A stretch of DNA of 64,000 bases, from the NCBI GenBank assembly GCA_025765615.1, contig JAIVFJ010000286.1, positions 1 through 64,000 on the forward strand. Direction: 5' to 3'. Made by a program: the position numbers and the translations under genes. This document shows positions 9,781 through 20,400 of the stretch, one piece after another. The notes below the pieces were generated by a model that saw only the letters and a program-made list of their open reading frames with translations, was not told where the DNA came from and searched no databases. Each line of letters begins with the position of its first letter. Within the stretch, counting starts at the first letter, position 1. Source of the DNA: Zopfochytrium polystomum. Its lineage: Eukaryota; Chytridiomycota; Chytridiomycetes; Chytridiales; Chytridiaceae.

Positions 9781-10265
9781 ATGGACTGCCGTCCGGACCT
9801 GCTCGTACCTTCCACGCCGCGGTCGCTTCGTCCTCACGATGCTGCCTGGTAGACGCCGGCTTCGAGGAGATGTTTAACGACGACTGTTTGTCGCCCTCTG
9901 CAACCGCTGGTCACGCGAGTATATTTGATATCTGCCAGCCGTTTTGGGGCGGTGCCAGAGGACCTTCCTGCTGCCGCGTCGGTAAAGGTCTCCATCGCGG
10001 AGGCGGAAGCGGGCGGCGGTGCGGGGGAGGAGCTTGCATGCCTTTTGCCGAATGCTCCCCTTGAAAAGCACGATTGCTGCCCATCGAGTAATAAAAACAA
10101 AACCGAAATTCAAAAGCGGGTAAGAGCAAGCGGGCTGAAGGTAACCAAGCCTGTACAAGTTCAACACATCGGTGTATATTTGCGTTTGTGGAGAGAAGAG
10201 CATTTAAGTAAGAGGCTGTACACGGGACGTTTGAACATACCCTCTGAATTTTTTGCCAAGCCGTA
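9781..10265 (+). pseudogene. WW-repeat gene relic: leader scrap plus C-terminal repeat
   Basis: 9781-9845 encodes a shifted copy of the leader (VRTCSYLPRRGRFVLTMLP after the ATG). 10085-10200 encodes the C-terminal unit VRASGLKVTKPVQVQHIGVY, LRLWREE, matching the last repeat of genes A and B. Between them lies the segment shared with 1795-1935. The whole repeat core is missing, so this is a large internal deletion or a composite. Confidence 0.7.
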
Positions 10266-10391
10266 GCGTGCGTTACTCTCGCTCGAAACCGCTTTTCACT
10301 TCCTTTTTTTCCCCTAGCCCTCCAACGCAGCGCACCAGCAACGAAGCGCCTTTCATGCATTCCCACCAGAACGCACAGACCACAGACTGAC

Positions 10392-12035
10392 ATGGACGCC
10401 CCCACCATCGCGATCCCTCTTTGCGCATACCTTCCGGGCCGCGCTCGCTTCGTCCTCGCGACACTCCTCCGTCTGCCACAAATCCAGGCGCTCGCCCTCC
10501 ACGCGATCGAGTCCGCCAATATCTTCCGCGCACTCTCCCGCGGCCGCGCGGAACTCATCCGTTTCCGCTTGAAACACGCGACCGTCAGGCTCGGCTCTGT
10601 CAGCCCGCCCGAAACGCTGCTCTGGACGCTCCAATGCCACGAGGTGCCGACTCGGACGATGGGTCGATGGGGCGCCGTGCTGATCGAGTGCTGGATCAAG
10701 CTGAACTCCACCGACTGCGCAATACGGGCTTCTGAGGCTGGCGACATCGCAGTGCTGCAGCAGCTGCTGGAACTCGGCCAGACGTTCATTGAAATGGACG
10801 ACGTTAGCTTGGAATGCGTCGATGCTGCTGCCGCTCGTGGCCGCGTGGATGTCCTGGAGTGGTGGATGAACTGTGGGATCCATGTCGGCTGGGGAGTCAG
10901 CGATGGTCCGGAACTGGCCAGCACCAACGGACACTTGCCTGTTTTGGAGTGGTGGATAGCGCACAGCTTACCACTGAACAGTTCTCAGCACCTCATTATT
11001 TTGGCCGCCAGTTGTGGTTTCGTGGAAGTATTGGATTTCTGGAGGCGAAATCTGCCTGATTTCGCGGAGTTTATCGATTGTGGCGATGCCATTCAAAACG
11101 GGCACGTCCAGGTCTTGGAATGGCTCACACGTTTAGGCTATCCCATGCGAGGTGACTCAGCTCGGATGGCCGCCCGTTATGATCAAGCTGCTGTCCTGGA
11201 GTGGCTGCACAGGAGTGGGTTGCAGGTCGATTGGGACAGAGAGCTTCTTGAGGCCTATTTCAACGACGTCAAGTCACTGGGCACTGGTCTGGCTGTGAGG
11301 TGGTTACACGACAATCTGGGGCTCAAAATCAATGTGCGGCACTCTCACTTTCAGGACGCGTGCGCGAAGGGTGCTGTTGGTGTTCTGGACTATCTCGTGG
11401 ACGCTGGGTTCGAGGACAGATGGAAGGATGACTACTTGTCGCTTGCTGCTGCTGCTGGCCACTTGAGCGTATTTGAATGGCGCCTAAAGCGAATCCGCCG
11501 TCGATTAGCCGTTGCGCCAAAGTCAGCTCTATTTCACGCCAATGCGAACGGCCAAGTTGAGGTTTTGCAGTGGTTCCAAGATCAGGGAATTTCCGTTCTA
11601 TATAGGCCATACGTGATTCGCGCGGCCTGCGTGGGAAAGAGCGTTGCCATTCTGCAGTGGTGGAAAGATGCTATGAGTGCGGTGAAGCTTCCATCTGCGA
11701 AGATCATTCGCTGGTCTCTTGGCGATGCAAAGGTGCTTGAGTGGTGGAAACAGAGCGGTTTACCGATTGACTGGCCGCCCTCTGTGAGTATGACTGACAT
11801 TGCGCGAACTGCTTCTGGTTTCCCTCTTGTTGATGCGCTTCAGTGGTGGAAAGAGAACGGAACAGCTTTTGAAAACGTTGTCGAGGCCTCTGCTCACTTC
11901 AATGCGTTGGGAGAGATCCAGGCTTTTGAGTGGATGAAAATGAGTGGATTTACGGTGGATGTGCCTCAAGCTCACACGAACGACAATTATTGTCGATGGT
12001 GGACAGAACACAGGAGAAAGATTCTGTCAGACTGA
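10392..12035 (+). CDS. WW-repeat ankyrin-like protein C (547 aa)
   Basis: Intact single-exon gene with the family start MDAPTIAIPLCAYLPGRARF and a leader ATLLRLPQIQALALHAIESA. About 14 repeat units follow (DVLEWWMNCGIHVGW, PVLEWWIAHSLPL, VLEWLHRSGLQVDW, VLQWFQDQGISV, VLEWWKQSGLPIDWPPS, ALQWWKENGTAF). The layout matches A and B unit for unit, but the sequence is much more diverged, so C predates the A/B duplication. No signal peptide, membrane segment or enzyme motif. The ATG is preceded by ACTGAC and an upstream stop, so the start is firm. Confidence 0.85.
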   Translation: MDAPTIAIPLCAYLPGRARFVLATLLRLPQIQALALHAIESANIFRALSRGRAELIRFRLKHATVRLGSVSPPETLLWTLQCHEVPTRTMGRWGAVLIECWIKLNSTDCAIRASEAGDIAVLQQLLELGQTFIEMDDVSLECVDAAAARGRVDVLEWWMNCGIHVGWGVSDGPELASTNGHLPVLEWWIAHSLPLNSSQHLIILAASCGFVEVLDFWRRNLPDFAEFIDCGDAIQNGHVQVLEWLTRLGYPMRGDSARMAARYDQAAVLEWLHRSGLQVDWDRELLEAYFNDVKSLGTGLAVRWLHDNLGLKINVRHSHFQDACAKGAVGVLDYLVDAGFEDRWKDDYLSLAAAAGHLSVFEWRLKRIRRRLAVAPKSALFHANANGQVEVLQWFQDQGISVLYRPYVIRAACVGKSVAILQWWKDAMSAVKLPSAKIIRWSLGDAKVLEWWKQSGLPIDWPPSVSMTDIARTASGFPLVDALQWWKENGTAFENVVEASAHFNALGEIQAFEWMKMSGFTVDVPQAHTNDNYCRWWTEHRRKILSD

Positions 12036-12216
12036 GAGTCAGATTGCACTTCTGGCTTCACCTTCTGGTTTCATAATAGACTTATTTGCTTTTTGTTGGA
12101 ACCTTCTTCAGGCATCATCGCCCGAAAGGTGTGCGGTCCAGGCAGCGCTGGGTTCTGCAGTAAAGCGCAGGTTGGCCGAGATCTCAGTGACTGCGCAATA
12201 CATTCTCGGTCGTAAA

Positions 12217-12480
12217 CATGGCGCCACAACCATCGCCGCCCCGATCAGCTTGTAACTTTCTGGACGCGCTTCATCTTCGCGACTCTTCTGTGCCATCCGT
12301 CGATCCGGGCGCTCGCCCTCTTCTCGATCGACTCTGCCAGCGCGGTCGCGGGGGGCCTTCTGCGCTCCCGCTTCAAATACGCGACTGCCAAGCTCGGCTC
12401 CTTCAGTTCGCCCGATACCCTGCACTGGACGCTCAACCGCCACGAGGTGTCGACCCGTCACGGGGCCATGCCGAATGATG
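12217..12480 (+). pseudogene. WW-repeat gene N-terminal relic
   Basis: Mixed frames give ATMAPQPSPPRSA at the start, the leader RFIFATLL-like block in a shifted frame, then LRSRFKYATAKLGSFSSP and TLHWTLNRHEVSTRHG, which corresponds to RFRLKHATVRLGSVSPPETLLWTLQCHEVPTR of gene C in sequence and order. No repeats follow. It is a 5' fragment like the one at 5385. Confidence 0.7.
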
Positions 12481-12578
12481 GGGGCGATAATAGGCTGCGA
12501 CGAGACCAGCAATGACTGGCGCAGACGAGGGAGGAACTCTGTCGGGCGCATACTCTCCACTTCTGGGTAAATGTACAT

Positions 12579-12692
12579 TATATAAAGCATTGCCAGTTCG
12601 GCTAACCAACGATCGCTTCGCGAACGAAAACTGCGCCGTCCAATAAAAGACGGCCTCCACCCCCACGCTATGGACGCCCTCGCGATCGGCGT
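12579..12692 (+). pseudogene. Promoter and first codons of a WW-repeat gene, cut by retroelement DNA
   Basis: A TATATAAA box at 12579-12586 stands about 85 bases before an ATG at 12670. The first codons read MDALAIGV, like the MDAPTIAI start of gene C. At about 12692 the match stops and non-LTR retrotransposon sequence begins. The TATA box may be the true family promoter element, seen here because the start region is preserved. Confidence 0.6.
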
Positions 12693-14760
12693 AGGAAAAT
12701 TCCGGGAGAGCGAGCCAAAAGGGGGCCGGTCAGGTGAGGGGTGGGTGGTCGGTCACTGGAAGGGGAGCAAGCCGCTAAAGCAGAGGCAAGAGAGTTTTTA
12801 ACAGCAAGGAGGGCGTCTTGAGCAACAGGGCAAAGGAAAATGTGGGAGAAGTTCTCCGTGTGAGTTGAACAACGGCGGCAAAACCCATCAGGGTAGGCGT
12901 TTGGGTACCAAAGGTGAAGTCGAGATTGGGTGGGGAGGGATTCCGTAAAGAGTTGGAGGCGGAATTTGCGACGATGAGAAGCAGGAAGCGTGTCAAACAA
13001 GGAGGAAGGGCGAATGCCAGAGTGAAGGACAAGGAACGTGGATTCCCACTGAACAGAAGCAAAAGAGTCACGAAAAGGAGAAGTAAAGGAGTAATTGGAG
13101 AGGCTGTTGTGAAGTGTGTGCCTATGGAGGCGTCGGAGTTGGCGACGAAGGTGTCCTAGGACTGCCGTGTTGCCGATAAAGGCAGTGGCGGGTAGGAAGT
13201 GTTTGCGAGGTAAACGGAATGTCAATGGGTGGTGTGGTGGCGTTTAGATGGGAAGCGAGGTGGTCAGCTGCTTCGTTGCCAGCGGAACCGGAGTGTCCAC
13301 GAATCCAGGACAACTGACAGGGGGGGGACCGATGCGAGTGGAGAGGGCCTGCCCAACGAGGGCTCAAAGGGAGGCCAGAGGAGAGCGGAGAAGGGAGCGG
13401 AAGGAAACGGTAAGGGGATCAATGGGAGGAGGAGGGGAGGGGTCCAAGGGTGGCAAGGGAAAAGGAAGGGATGGAGTTGGTGGGGTGGGAGAAGAGTACG
13501 GTTATAGGTAGTGACGACGGAGCTGTTGTCAAGTTGAATGGTGAGGGGGGTTGGAAGATGACAGGTAGAAATCAAGGCAGAGAGGAGACCAACAAGCTCA
13601 GCAGTGGCAGAGGAGGAAGCGATGGGGGGAAGGGCAACGGCAAAGGAGAAGGGGGGTTCCAAGGAAACAACAGCAGCAGCCATGAAGCCAGTGTCACGAA
13701 GGGACCCGTCGGTATCGAGTGTGAGGGGGAAGGGGGGGAATTTGAGGAGCAAAGGTCGGGATAGGGCTTGCGCAGGGAGAAGGAAGTATTGGAATTGGAT
13801 AGAGGGGGTAATTGAAAGGGATTGGAAAGGCGGCGGCGGGGGGGGATATTGTAGAATTGACGTGAACGGAGGGTGGGGAGGGTCTCAAAGTGGGGGAGAA
13901 GAGAAGTGTAAAGGTTACGGAGTCTGCGTTTGGCCCTGCTGCGGCCTCGGAATGCTTTGGGTCTGAACGAGGTGGTAAGGAGTTGTTCAAAAAAGAAGAT
14001 GTGAGAGCGCTGAAGGTCAGGAAGGAGTTGAAGACGCGTGGGCCAAGGTATATCGGAGATGGGGTGAGCGCGAACCCGAAAATGGGGAGGATGAGAGGAA
14101 GTAATAGAGTAATTGTTCGCAAATAAGAGGGGGATAAGAGATGCGGTGAAGTGCTTAGGGGTGGAGGGGAGCGGAAAAGGATGTGTGAAGAGAGGAGTAG
14201 CCTGACAAAATGTCACTTGGAGGCGTTGGTAAAGAATACGGGTGATGGAACCAATCAAGGATGGGTCGTTAAGACGGAGCTGTAAATCAACAAACATATC
14301 GGAACAGTATTCGGTGTATAGGTCGGGAACATCGTATAGGAGGTGATGATGTATAATGGAGGAGGGGAAGGAAGAACAAAGGCCAACCAGTTTTTTGAAG
14401 GCTCGACGGAGACGAGCAGTTTCATTCAGAAGGAAAGTGCGAGGGAGGATAGCAGTTTTCCAAAGAAAGCGGATGTGAGGAAGTAAGACGTTACGAAGAA
14501 TGTATGAAGCAAGTTTGTCCCCCATCACCTTCCCCTGGATGGTGGTGAGGACATCAGAAATGGCAGCAGAGATCTGTTTTCGAGCAGAACTCGAACGACC
14601 ATCGGCAGAGAAGAAATTCCCAAGGTGGCGGAAGGAAACAGAGTCAGGCTGGATGGGGATTGGGGTCTGACCCCACATAATCTGTCGAGGGCTGTTGGGA
14701 GGAAGGTTGGCGGCAGAAATGAAGATTTTGCGGGTGTTCGACTCGATGCTGTTGTGGGAC
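12693..14760 (-). mobile_element. Non-LTR retrotransposon fragment (RT thumb, RNase H, CCHC end)
   Basis: The minus strand encodes the end of a reverse transcriptase, just beyond the catalytic core (NTRKIFISAANLPPN, VSFRHLGNFFSADGRSSSAR, KQISAAISDVLTTIQGKV, IRFLWKTAILPR). An RNase H domain follows (TDGSLRDTGF, SATAELVGLLSAL, IQLDNSSVVTTY, WIRGHSGSAGNEAADHLA, giving the D-E-D-H acidic set). A cysteine-histidine motif FCRRCSTHTENFSHIFLC closes it. This order is typical of LINE elements carrying RNase H (I/Tad-like). The endonuclease and the RT catalytic core are missing (5' truncation). Frameshifts near 13680-13750 and 13370 break the frame. No poly-A or target duplication is visible at 12692, so the 3' end is also trimmed. 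Confidence 0.85.
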
Positions 14761-16350
14761 TGGTATTCGTTAATTTTCTTCCATTGTGTTGTGCAACTTA
14801 CAAGAATAACTGGCGAAACATTGAAATCAATTGACGTCCTATTTGAGTGTTTCGGAGACCAGAGGGGGGCAGGCTGCCAGTCTTTCGGGACTCCAAGGAC
14901 TGGGACTGGCTTATGCAAAGCTGCAAGGGCAATCATTTCGACCAGCTCCAAAGGTCTCCAGCAGCTCTTCTGTTACACGACCATGTCGCGCGAGATGGTA
15001 GATTTCCGAAAAGCTCCACAATGCTGAAGAAAACTGCCTGTACGCCGTTGGCCGCCTCGTCGGAAAAGCCTCAGAATTCTCGCAGAATAGAAGTGTTGAC
15101 GAAATAACTTGAATACTCACACCAGCAACTGAAAGCTGCTTTGCAATTCTAAGCAGTTGGAATGAGAATGCGTATCCTGAAAATGCCATTTACGCTCGGA
15201 ACAACAAAGAAGCGTTGGACCAACCAGGGTTCTGCATACTTGATGGCATGAAACCCAATTTTGATAGAGTGCTTGCAATGCTGTGTGCGTTACATAATGA
15301 TAGGAGGACTGTTTCGCGACATTGAACATTGAAGAGAAAACCTCGATGGGTCGCTGGAATGCCTCTTCGCAGCATTTTAGTTCTTTAATTGGATGTTTTC
15401 GCTCCAAGGCGTGGCAAAGTGAAGAGTTAAAATGGCTATGGGCATGTTTACTACAAAGCCAATATCCGGCTCCAGATGTTCGACATGTCCTGCATTCAAA
15501 TTCGCCTTGTGCTTCACATTCCGTTACAATGCAGCTTGAATTGAAACGGGGAGGGTAGCGCCAACGAAGATAATTGCGCAAAAGTCCAAATTTCTCGCTT
15601 TCAAAGTCAACTCGACGTCGTCGTAGTCGCTCGCTGTGTGAGATTTTCGCATTGGCTGCATGTTGGGTGGACGACCCAAATTCGGCGCAGAGTTGACTTT
15701 GGGGTGGAAGAAGAGAGATCCCATATGCAAAGCGTAAACTGGGCATCAGCCTCGAACGATCAATAGAGGCAGTTACCAAGTTGCCGGTTTTCGAAAGAGG
15801 GGTTTGAGGGAGGTGCGGCTTTTGATGAAATAATCGCCGCGTACCTCCTTCTCGCATCAGCACTTGTCTCGAGAGCCCTTTTGCGATTTCGAGCTCTCTC
15901 CATGGCCGCATCAAGATCTTGCCTTGAAAGGTCACTAGGAATTGAGCAGCGAGCTGGGTTTCCAGCGGTCTCTAATTCCAACAACTTGCCATCCCGCTTG
16001 CTGCCAACGAGCAAGTGTCGATGAGGATCCAGACGCTTGCCATTGAAGAACTGAGGCGTGGCGGCGACAACAGAAAATCCTTCGATATCAGTGGTTGGTG
16101 TCAGAACGGGCTTGAAGCAAGCCCGAGTTTGTTCTGCATCCTCGTGATCAACAAGGCGGATTGAGGGGCGAAGAACATCCTTGAAGGTGGGGTCCACTAC
16201 AATTTTTGATGGCTGTTTGGGCATTGCTGGACTGGTCTGCTGACAAGTAATCACAAACACCGAGAAATTGAAGCCCCTTCCTTGGGCGCAGTCCACTCCT
16301 CGACCCTCGACGCCCGCTCGCCACTTTGCCATAGATACCTTCTTCACCAT
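14761..16350 (-). CDS. Unrecognised multi-exon gene with a Cys/His cluster, 3' end disrupted
   Basis: Minus-strand coding is suggested by long frames with consistent splice signals. A first exon (from about 16350 or the ATG at 16239: PKQPSKIVVDPTFKDVLRPS, FSVVAATPQFFNGKRLDPHR) leads into YDDVELTLKARNLDF. A Cys/His cluster follows: CIVTECEAQGEFECRTC, YWLCSKHAHSHF. A tail reads FQLLRIAKQLSVAG before a GTGAGT donor near 15117, and a GTAAGT donor near 14797. The cluster resembles a B-box or the CxC domains of KDZ-type transposons, but I cannot assign it. The last exon runs into the retrotransposon fragment, so the gene is probably truncated. Exon borders are approximate. Confidence 0.35.
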
Positions 16351-16650
16351 CAGTCAGTCCATTAGTGATCAAGCCTCCTGCCTGTCTGATGAGGCCTCAT
16401 TTATGCTCAATGATTTTTAAGAAAGGTTGGCAACAGTTCCGTGGAATAATGAATATCCGGCTTTACCCAAGTAATTGAATATGGATTTCGTTTGGCCAGC
16501 TTCCGGATAAGGATATCTCCTCAATTAGTAAATTTGGTCAAATATGCGATTTTTGCAATATTTGACTCAAGATACAAATGTGGTTAACACATTTCCCTAA
16601 TTAATACACCATCATGCATAGTGGAATTGTTTCATTCCAGGTCCACTAGC

Positions 16651-17359
16651 TGTTGGTGATTGCGCCTGGCGTGTCAGAAGGGCACCAACAGACTTGAGTC
16701 GGCGTGGAGCGATAAAGCTTGTTTAGAGCGTGAGCCCTTCTCTTGTTAAGAGCGAAGCGCCCTTTGTTGCCAAAGTAGATGGAGAGCCGATGCTCTCAGA
16801 CAGATTGGTCTTGTTTAGAGTGCAGAGCACACCCTTTTCTTGTAAGAGCGAAGCGCCCTATACGAACGAGGTATCGACCTGAGGTAGAACTTGAAGAGCT
16901 TCGCAGGTCAAGGTAGAGGGTATGTTGACTCAGATAAGAATAATGGTTTTTGTTTGTTGTATTCGAGGGAAGAGAGAGAGCAGGCAGATGTGATCAGGAT
17001 CTGGGATGATGCTTCTCTGGAGCTGCTGGGGCCCCCCCTTTTATACTGCAGGTGGTCTCAGGAATCAGACTCTGGTGATAGCCTTTTAGCTCTGAGAGAT
17101 AGAGTTTAGACTTTGAGGAGTCAGGAGGCAGGCATGACATCATTGTTGCATCACGCTGATTTGGCCAAAACTTCCATGGAGTTATGTGTGCAAAGAAGTA
17201 AGTCAGGCTCCCTGTCAAGCTCCTATAATCATTCCTATCAAATTGCAAGAGTGAAGCACACTGATGTGGTCTACCCAGACTGGGGATTGAAACCACCTCT
17301 AAGCACTCGTACAGTGTCAGAGATTGAGAAAGTGTAGATAATGTGTGCAAACTCCAACA
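16651..17359 (+). mobile_element. Solo LTR, 709 bp, with 5-bp target duplication
   Basis: Starts TGTTGGTG and ends CTCCAACA, the usual TG...CA ends of retroviral-type LTRs, and is flanked on both sides by CTAGC (16646-16650 and 17360-17364). It contains a TATA-like TTTTATACTGCAGG at about 17039 and two copies of a ~45-bp block ending AAGAGCGAAGCGCCCT (about 16717-16763 and 16811-16860). No internal domain follows, so it is a solo LTR left by recombination. Confidence 0.8.
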
Positions 17360-17407
17360 CTAGCAAATGCTAGATCTATTGGGCATGGGAAGGTTTTGGG
17401 AAGAGAC

Positions 17408-20400
17408 TAAGGATTCAAACCGAATGTCTCGTCTCAAGACAGACCGACAGACCGGTCCTCGGTCCAGGCAATCCCCGGTCCCAGTCCAAAGATTTTGGAC
17501 CGACTGCTGTGGCCTCGAGGACTCGGGCCAACTTGGGCCCAGCTCGAGACTGGACCGAGGCCAGCTGCCCCGCAAGGGTCCATCCTCCTACAAAAAAACA
17601 AAACAAGACAACTGTTTTATTGAGGAAGGCGCTAATCCAAAAAAAAAATAAAAAAGGTTGGAAAATACAATCAACACCAAATTTCTGCAGAGCCTGTAAT
17701 TGCGCTCCGGACGAACATAGTGTCTTCGAAAGTGGTTGGCGCCATAGCCTGTCTCAAATCCGTGCATAGACGACGAGAACCCGAAAACACTCGTTCAGCG
17801 GGAACAGATGATGCTGGGATGCCAATAATGTCCCTTGCCATGCAAGGGAGAATTGTGAATCCACTGGATTCCGCCCTCTTCCAGTAATTCAATACGTCGG
17901 ATGCTGTTCCTGCCTTCATACGAAGTTCTCGAAAGTACCGATCCAGTTCTTTCTCCACGTCCCCCAACGCAGAGGACGGCTCACTATCATCCAACTCGGT
18001 CAACCAAGCCGCCTTGCAATGTTCCTTCTTTGCAGGAGAGCAGGGCGCAAATGCCTCTCCCAAACAAATCTCGGTGCGATGCTGGTCCAAGTATCGCGCG
18101 AATTCTTTCTCCACGATGGCTGTATTTTTGGCAAGATAGTTCTCGTTTGGCTCTTCTCGATCCCACTTTCGCCATAATGCATTCTTGACCCGAGGATCCA
18201 ACGCCGTAGCCAATGCGTACAACGGCGAGTGATCCGTCATTTTGTAGTACTTGTTCAGCTTTTCCCTGCACTTTTGGATGGCAGGAAGAAGTTCCTCCAA
18301 ACCCCAAACCGAAGAATCTTTGTTGCGAATTTTCTCCTCATAGTCTTCGAGGTGGTCGTACATGTGATTATAGTTTCCGACAGCACTCGACAGTGTCGGG
18401 TACTTCTCTGCCCCAAGAGTCGTCGATACTGAAGCAAACACTTCCAGGAACGGGACAATCTTTTTTGCCAGATCGATCTCCGCAGCAGTCAGTCTCAGGT
18501 TTCGTATGCCCTGATCAGACTGCAGAAGCTCGTTGAGGAAGTGGTCAATGGCAGGCGACAGCTCCAAATACGTCTTCAGCATCTGCAACGCGCTGTTTCA
18601 TCGCGTCCTGCTGTCCAGAGGAATTTTGGTCTTTTTGGACCTTGTGATTTGCTCCGCTGCTGCTGCTGCAGTATCAAAGAACGACTGGAGCCGAGGGGAG
18701 TGCCGCAGCTTTCGAGCAAGGGCCCGGACCTTCTTGATGACCACAGTGAGAGGACTGTCTCGTTTTCCAACAGTATCCAGGTCCTTCTTTCCTTTTGAAT
18801 CGGAACCGGAGAAAGAGTCCGAATCCTCACGGCGAAGCATCGGCCTGTGCCTCCGTGTTGTCTTCCCCCCACCCGCCCCGACTTTCGGCGTTGACTTTTG
18901 AGCTCCTCTCCATCACCATCAAAGTCGGAGCCAGAGTTGGAGCTGGAGTCGGAATCCTCTCTCTGACGCGTTGGCCGACGGTTTCTTGATGCCTTCCCCC
19001 TTCTCTGTCCGGAACAAGACTTTAGATGATGCGTCTTGGAGTGCGGTTGAGCACTGGCGTCGTCCTCGTCAGAGTCGGAGTCAGGGTCGGAGTTTGAATC
19101 CTGGGAAGAGCTCAGCTCCTTCTGCACCCCCTCAATTCCATCCGTCAGGTTGCTTTTTGGCTTGTAGTAGAGCATGGAGCACACGCAAAGGTGGATGACG
19201 TGCGCGATGCAGTGCAGTTGAAGGCGTGTCGCATCAAATCCCTCAATATCGGTGCAAGAAAAATCCGAATTGAACCTCGCGGAGCCCTGCTCTGACATTT
19301 CCTCAGTCACAATGCTGCATATCTTGGAGATCATTTTGTTGTTCACTTTTGCGTTGTCGCCTGTGATTGCTGAGACGCGGTGAAGGATGCCAAAGTTGTC
19401 AACAGTTTCGACGAAAAACTCGGCCATGCGTTTTGCGTTGTGGTTGCCAGGCAATTTTGCAAACCGGAGAAGCAAACTCCGCATCTGCCATTCGTTGTCG
19501 ATGAAGTGAGCTGCAAAGAGTCAGAACCGGAAAAAAATCAGCAAGAGCAGGCAAAGTTACCAGTTATGGCGAGGACCCTGTGTCAGCCTCAAGTGGCACC
19601 GTCCATAGTGAACGAGATCTTGTTCCTGGATGCGGCGAAAGACTCCCGGAGCAGGCCGCGAAGGTTGTGGCTGTACTCTGAGATGTAGTTTACCAGCGTC
19701 GTTGAAGATGTGAGGAACTCGCTGACGCCAGGCCGGACTTCTTCCAAAAAATCCCTCAGGGCAGGTGATTGTTCCAGGGCAGGTGACTGAACAATCACAA
19801 ACTTCAGCTCCTCCTTCACCACCAAATCTGCCATCAGCTTCCGAAGTCGACCAATCTGATCGGTTGTCAACGGTTCGACGACCCAAGAGGAGCGTTCAAC
19901 ATGCCGATCCATGGGTCCGACAACCTTCTTTGTGGCGGGAACAGGTATGACGCTTTTGTAAATGTCAAGATGCTTGCGGCGAAGATGCTTGCTCATGGAG
20001 CTTGTGGAACTTCCAGACCGGCTGACGACAAGCCCGCACTTGTTGCACTTTGCTCCAGGCTTGCTGTTTGGCGTTTTTGCGCTTGTGAAGTGGACCCAAA
20101 AGAGCGATCGCTGCTTCTGCTCTTTGCCGTCGTTCTCAGATTCGGAGGAAGCTTGGTCCGCAGAAGGTTCCGCCAACGAAGAAATTGAGAGCACTGATGG
20201 CCGATTGAGTGAGCCGGACAATGTTGAACGAGGCAAGGGACCTGGAATGGAACTCGACGACTCGGACGTCCAACTCAATCCAGCTTTAGGAGGTCCAGCG
20301 GTTGAAGGCGATCCCAAAGAGGAGCGTACCCGTTTGAAGGCACCCACCAGCTGGTGGCGAGGAGTGGTTTCTCGTCCTTTCCCTTTGACTGAAGAGCGAG

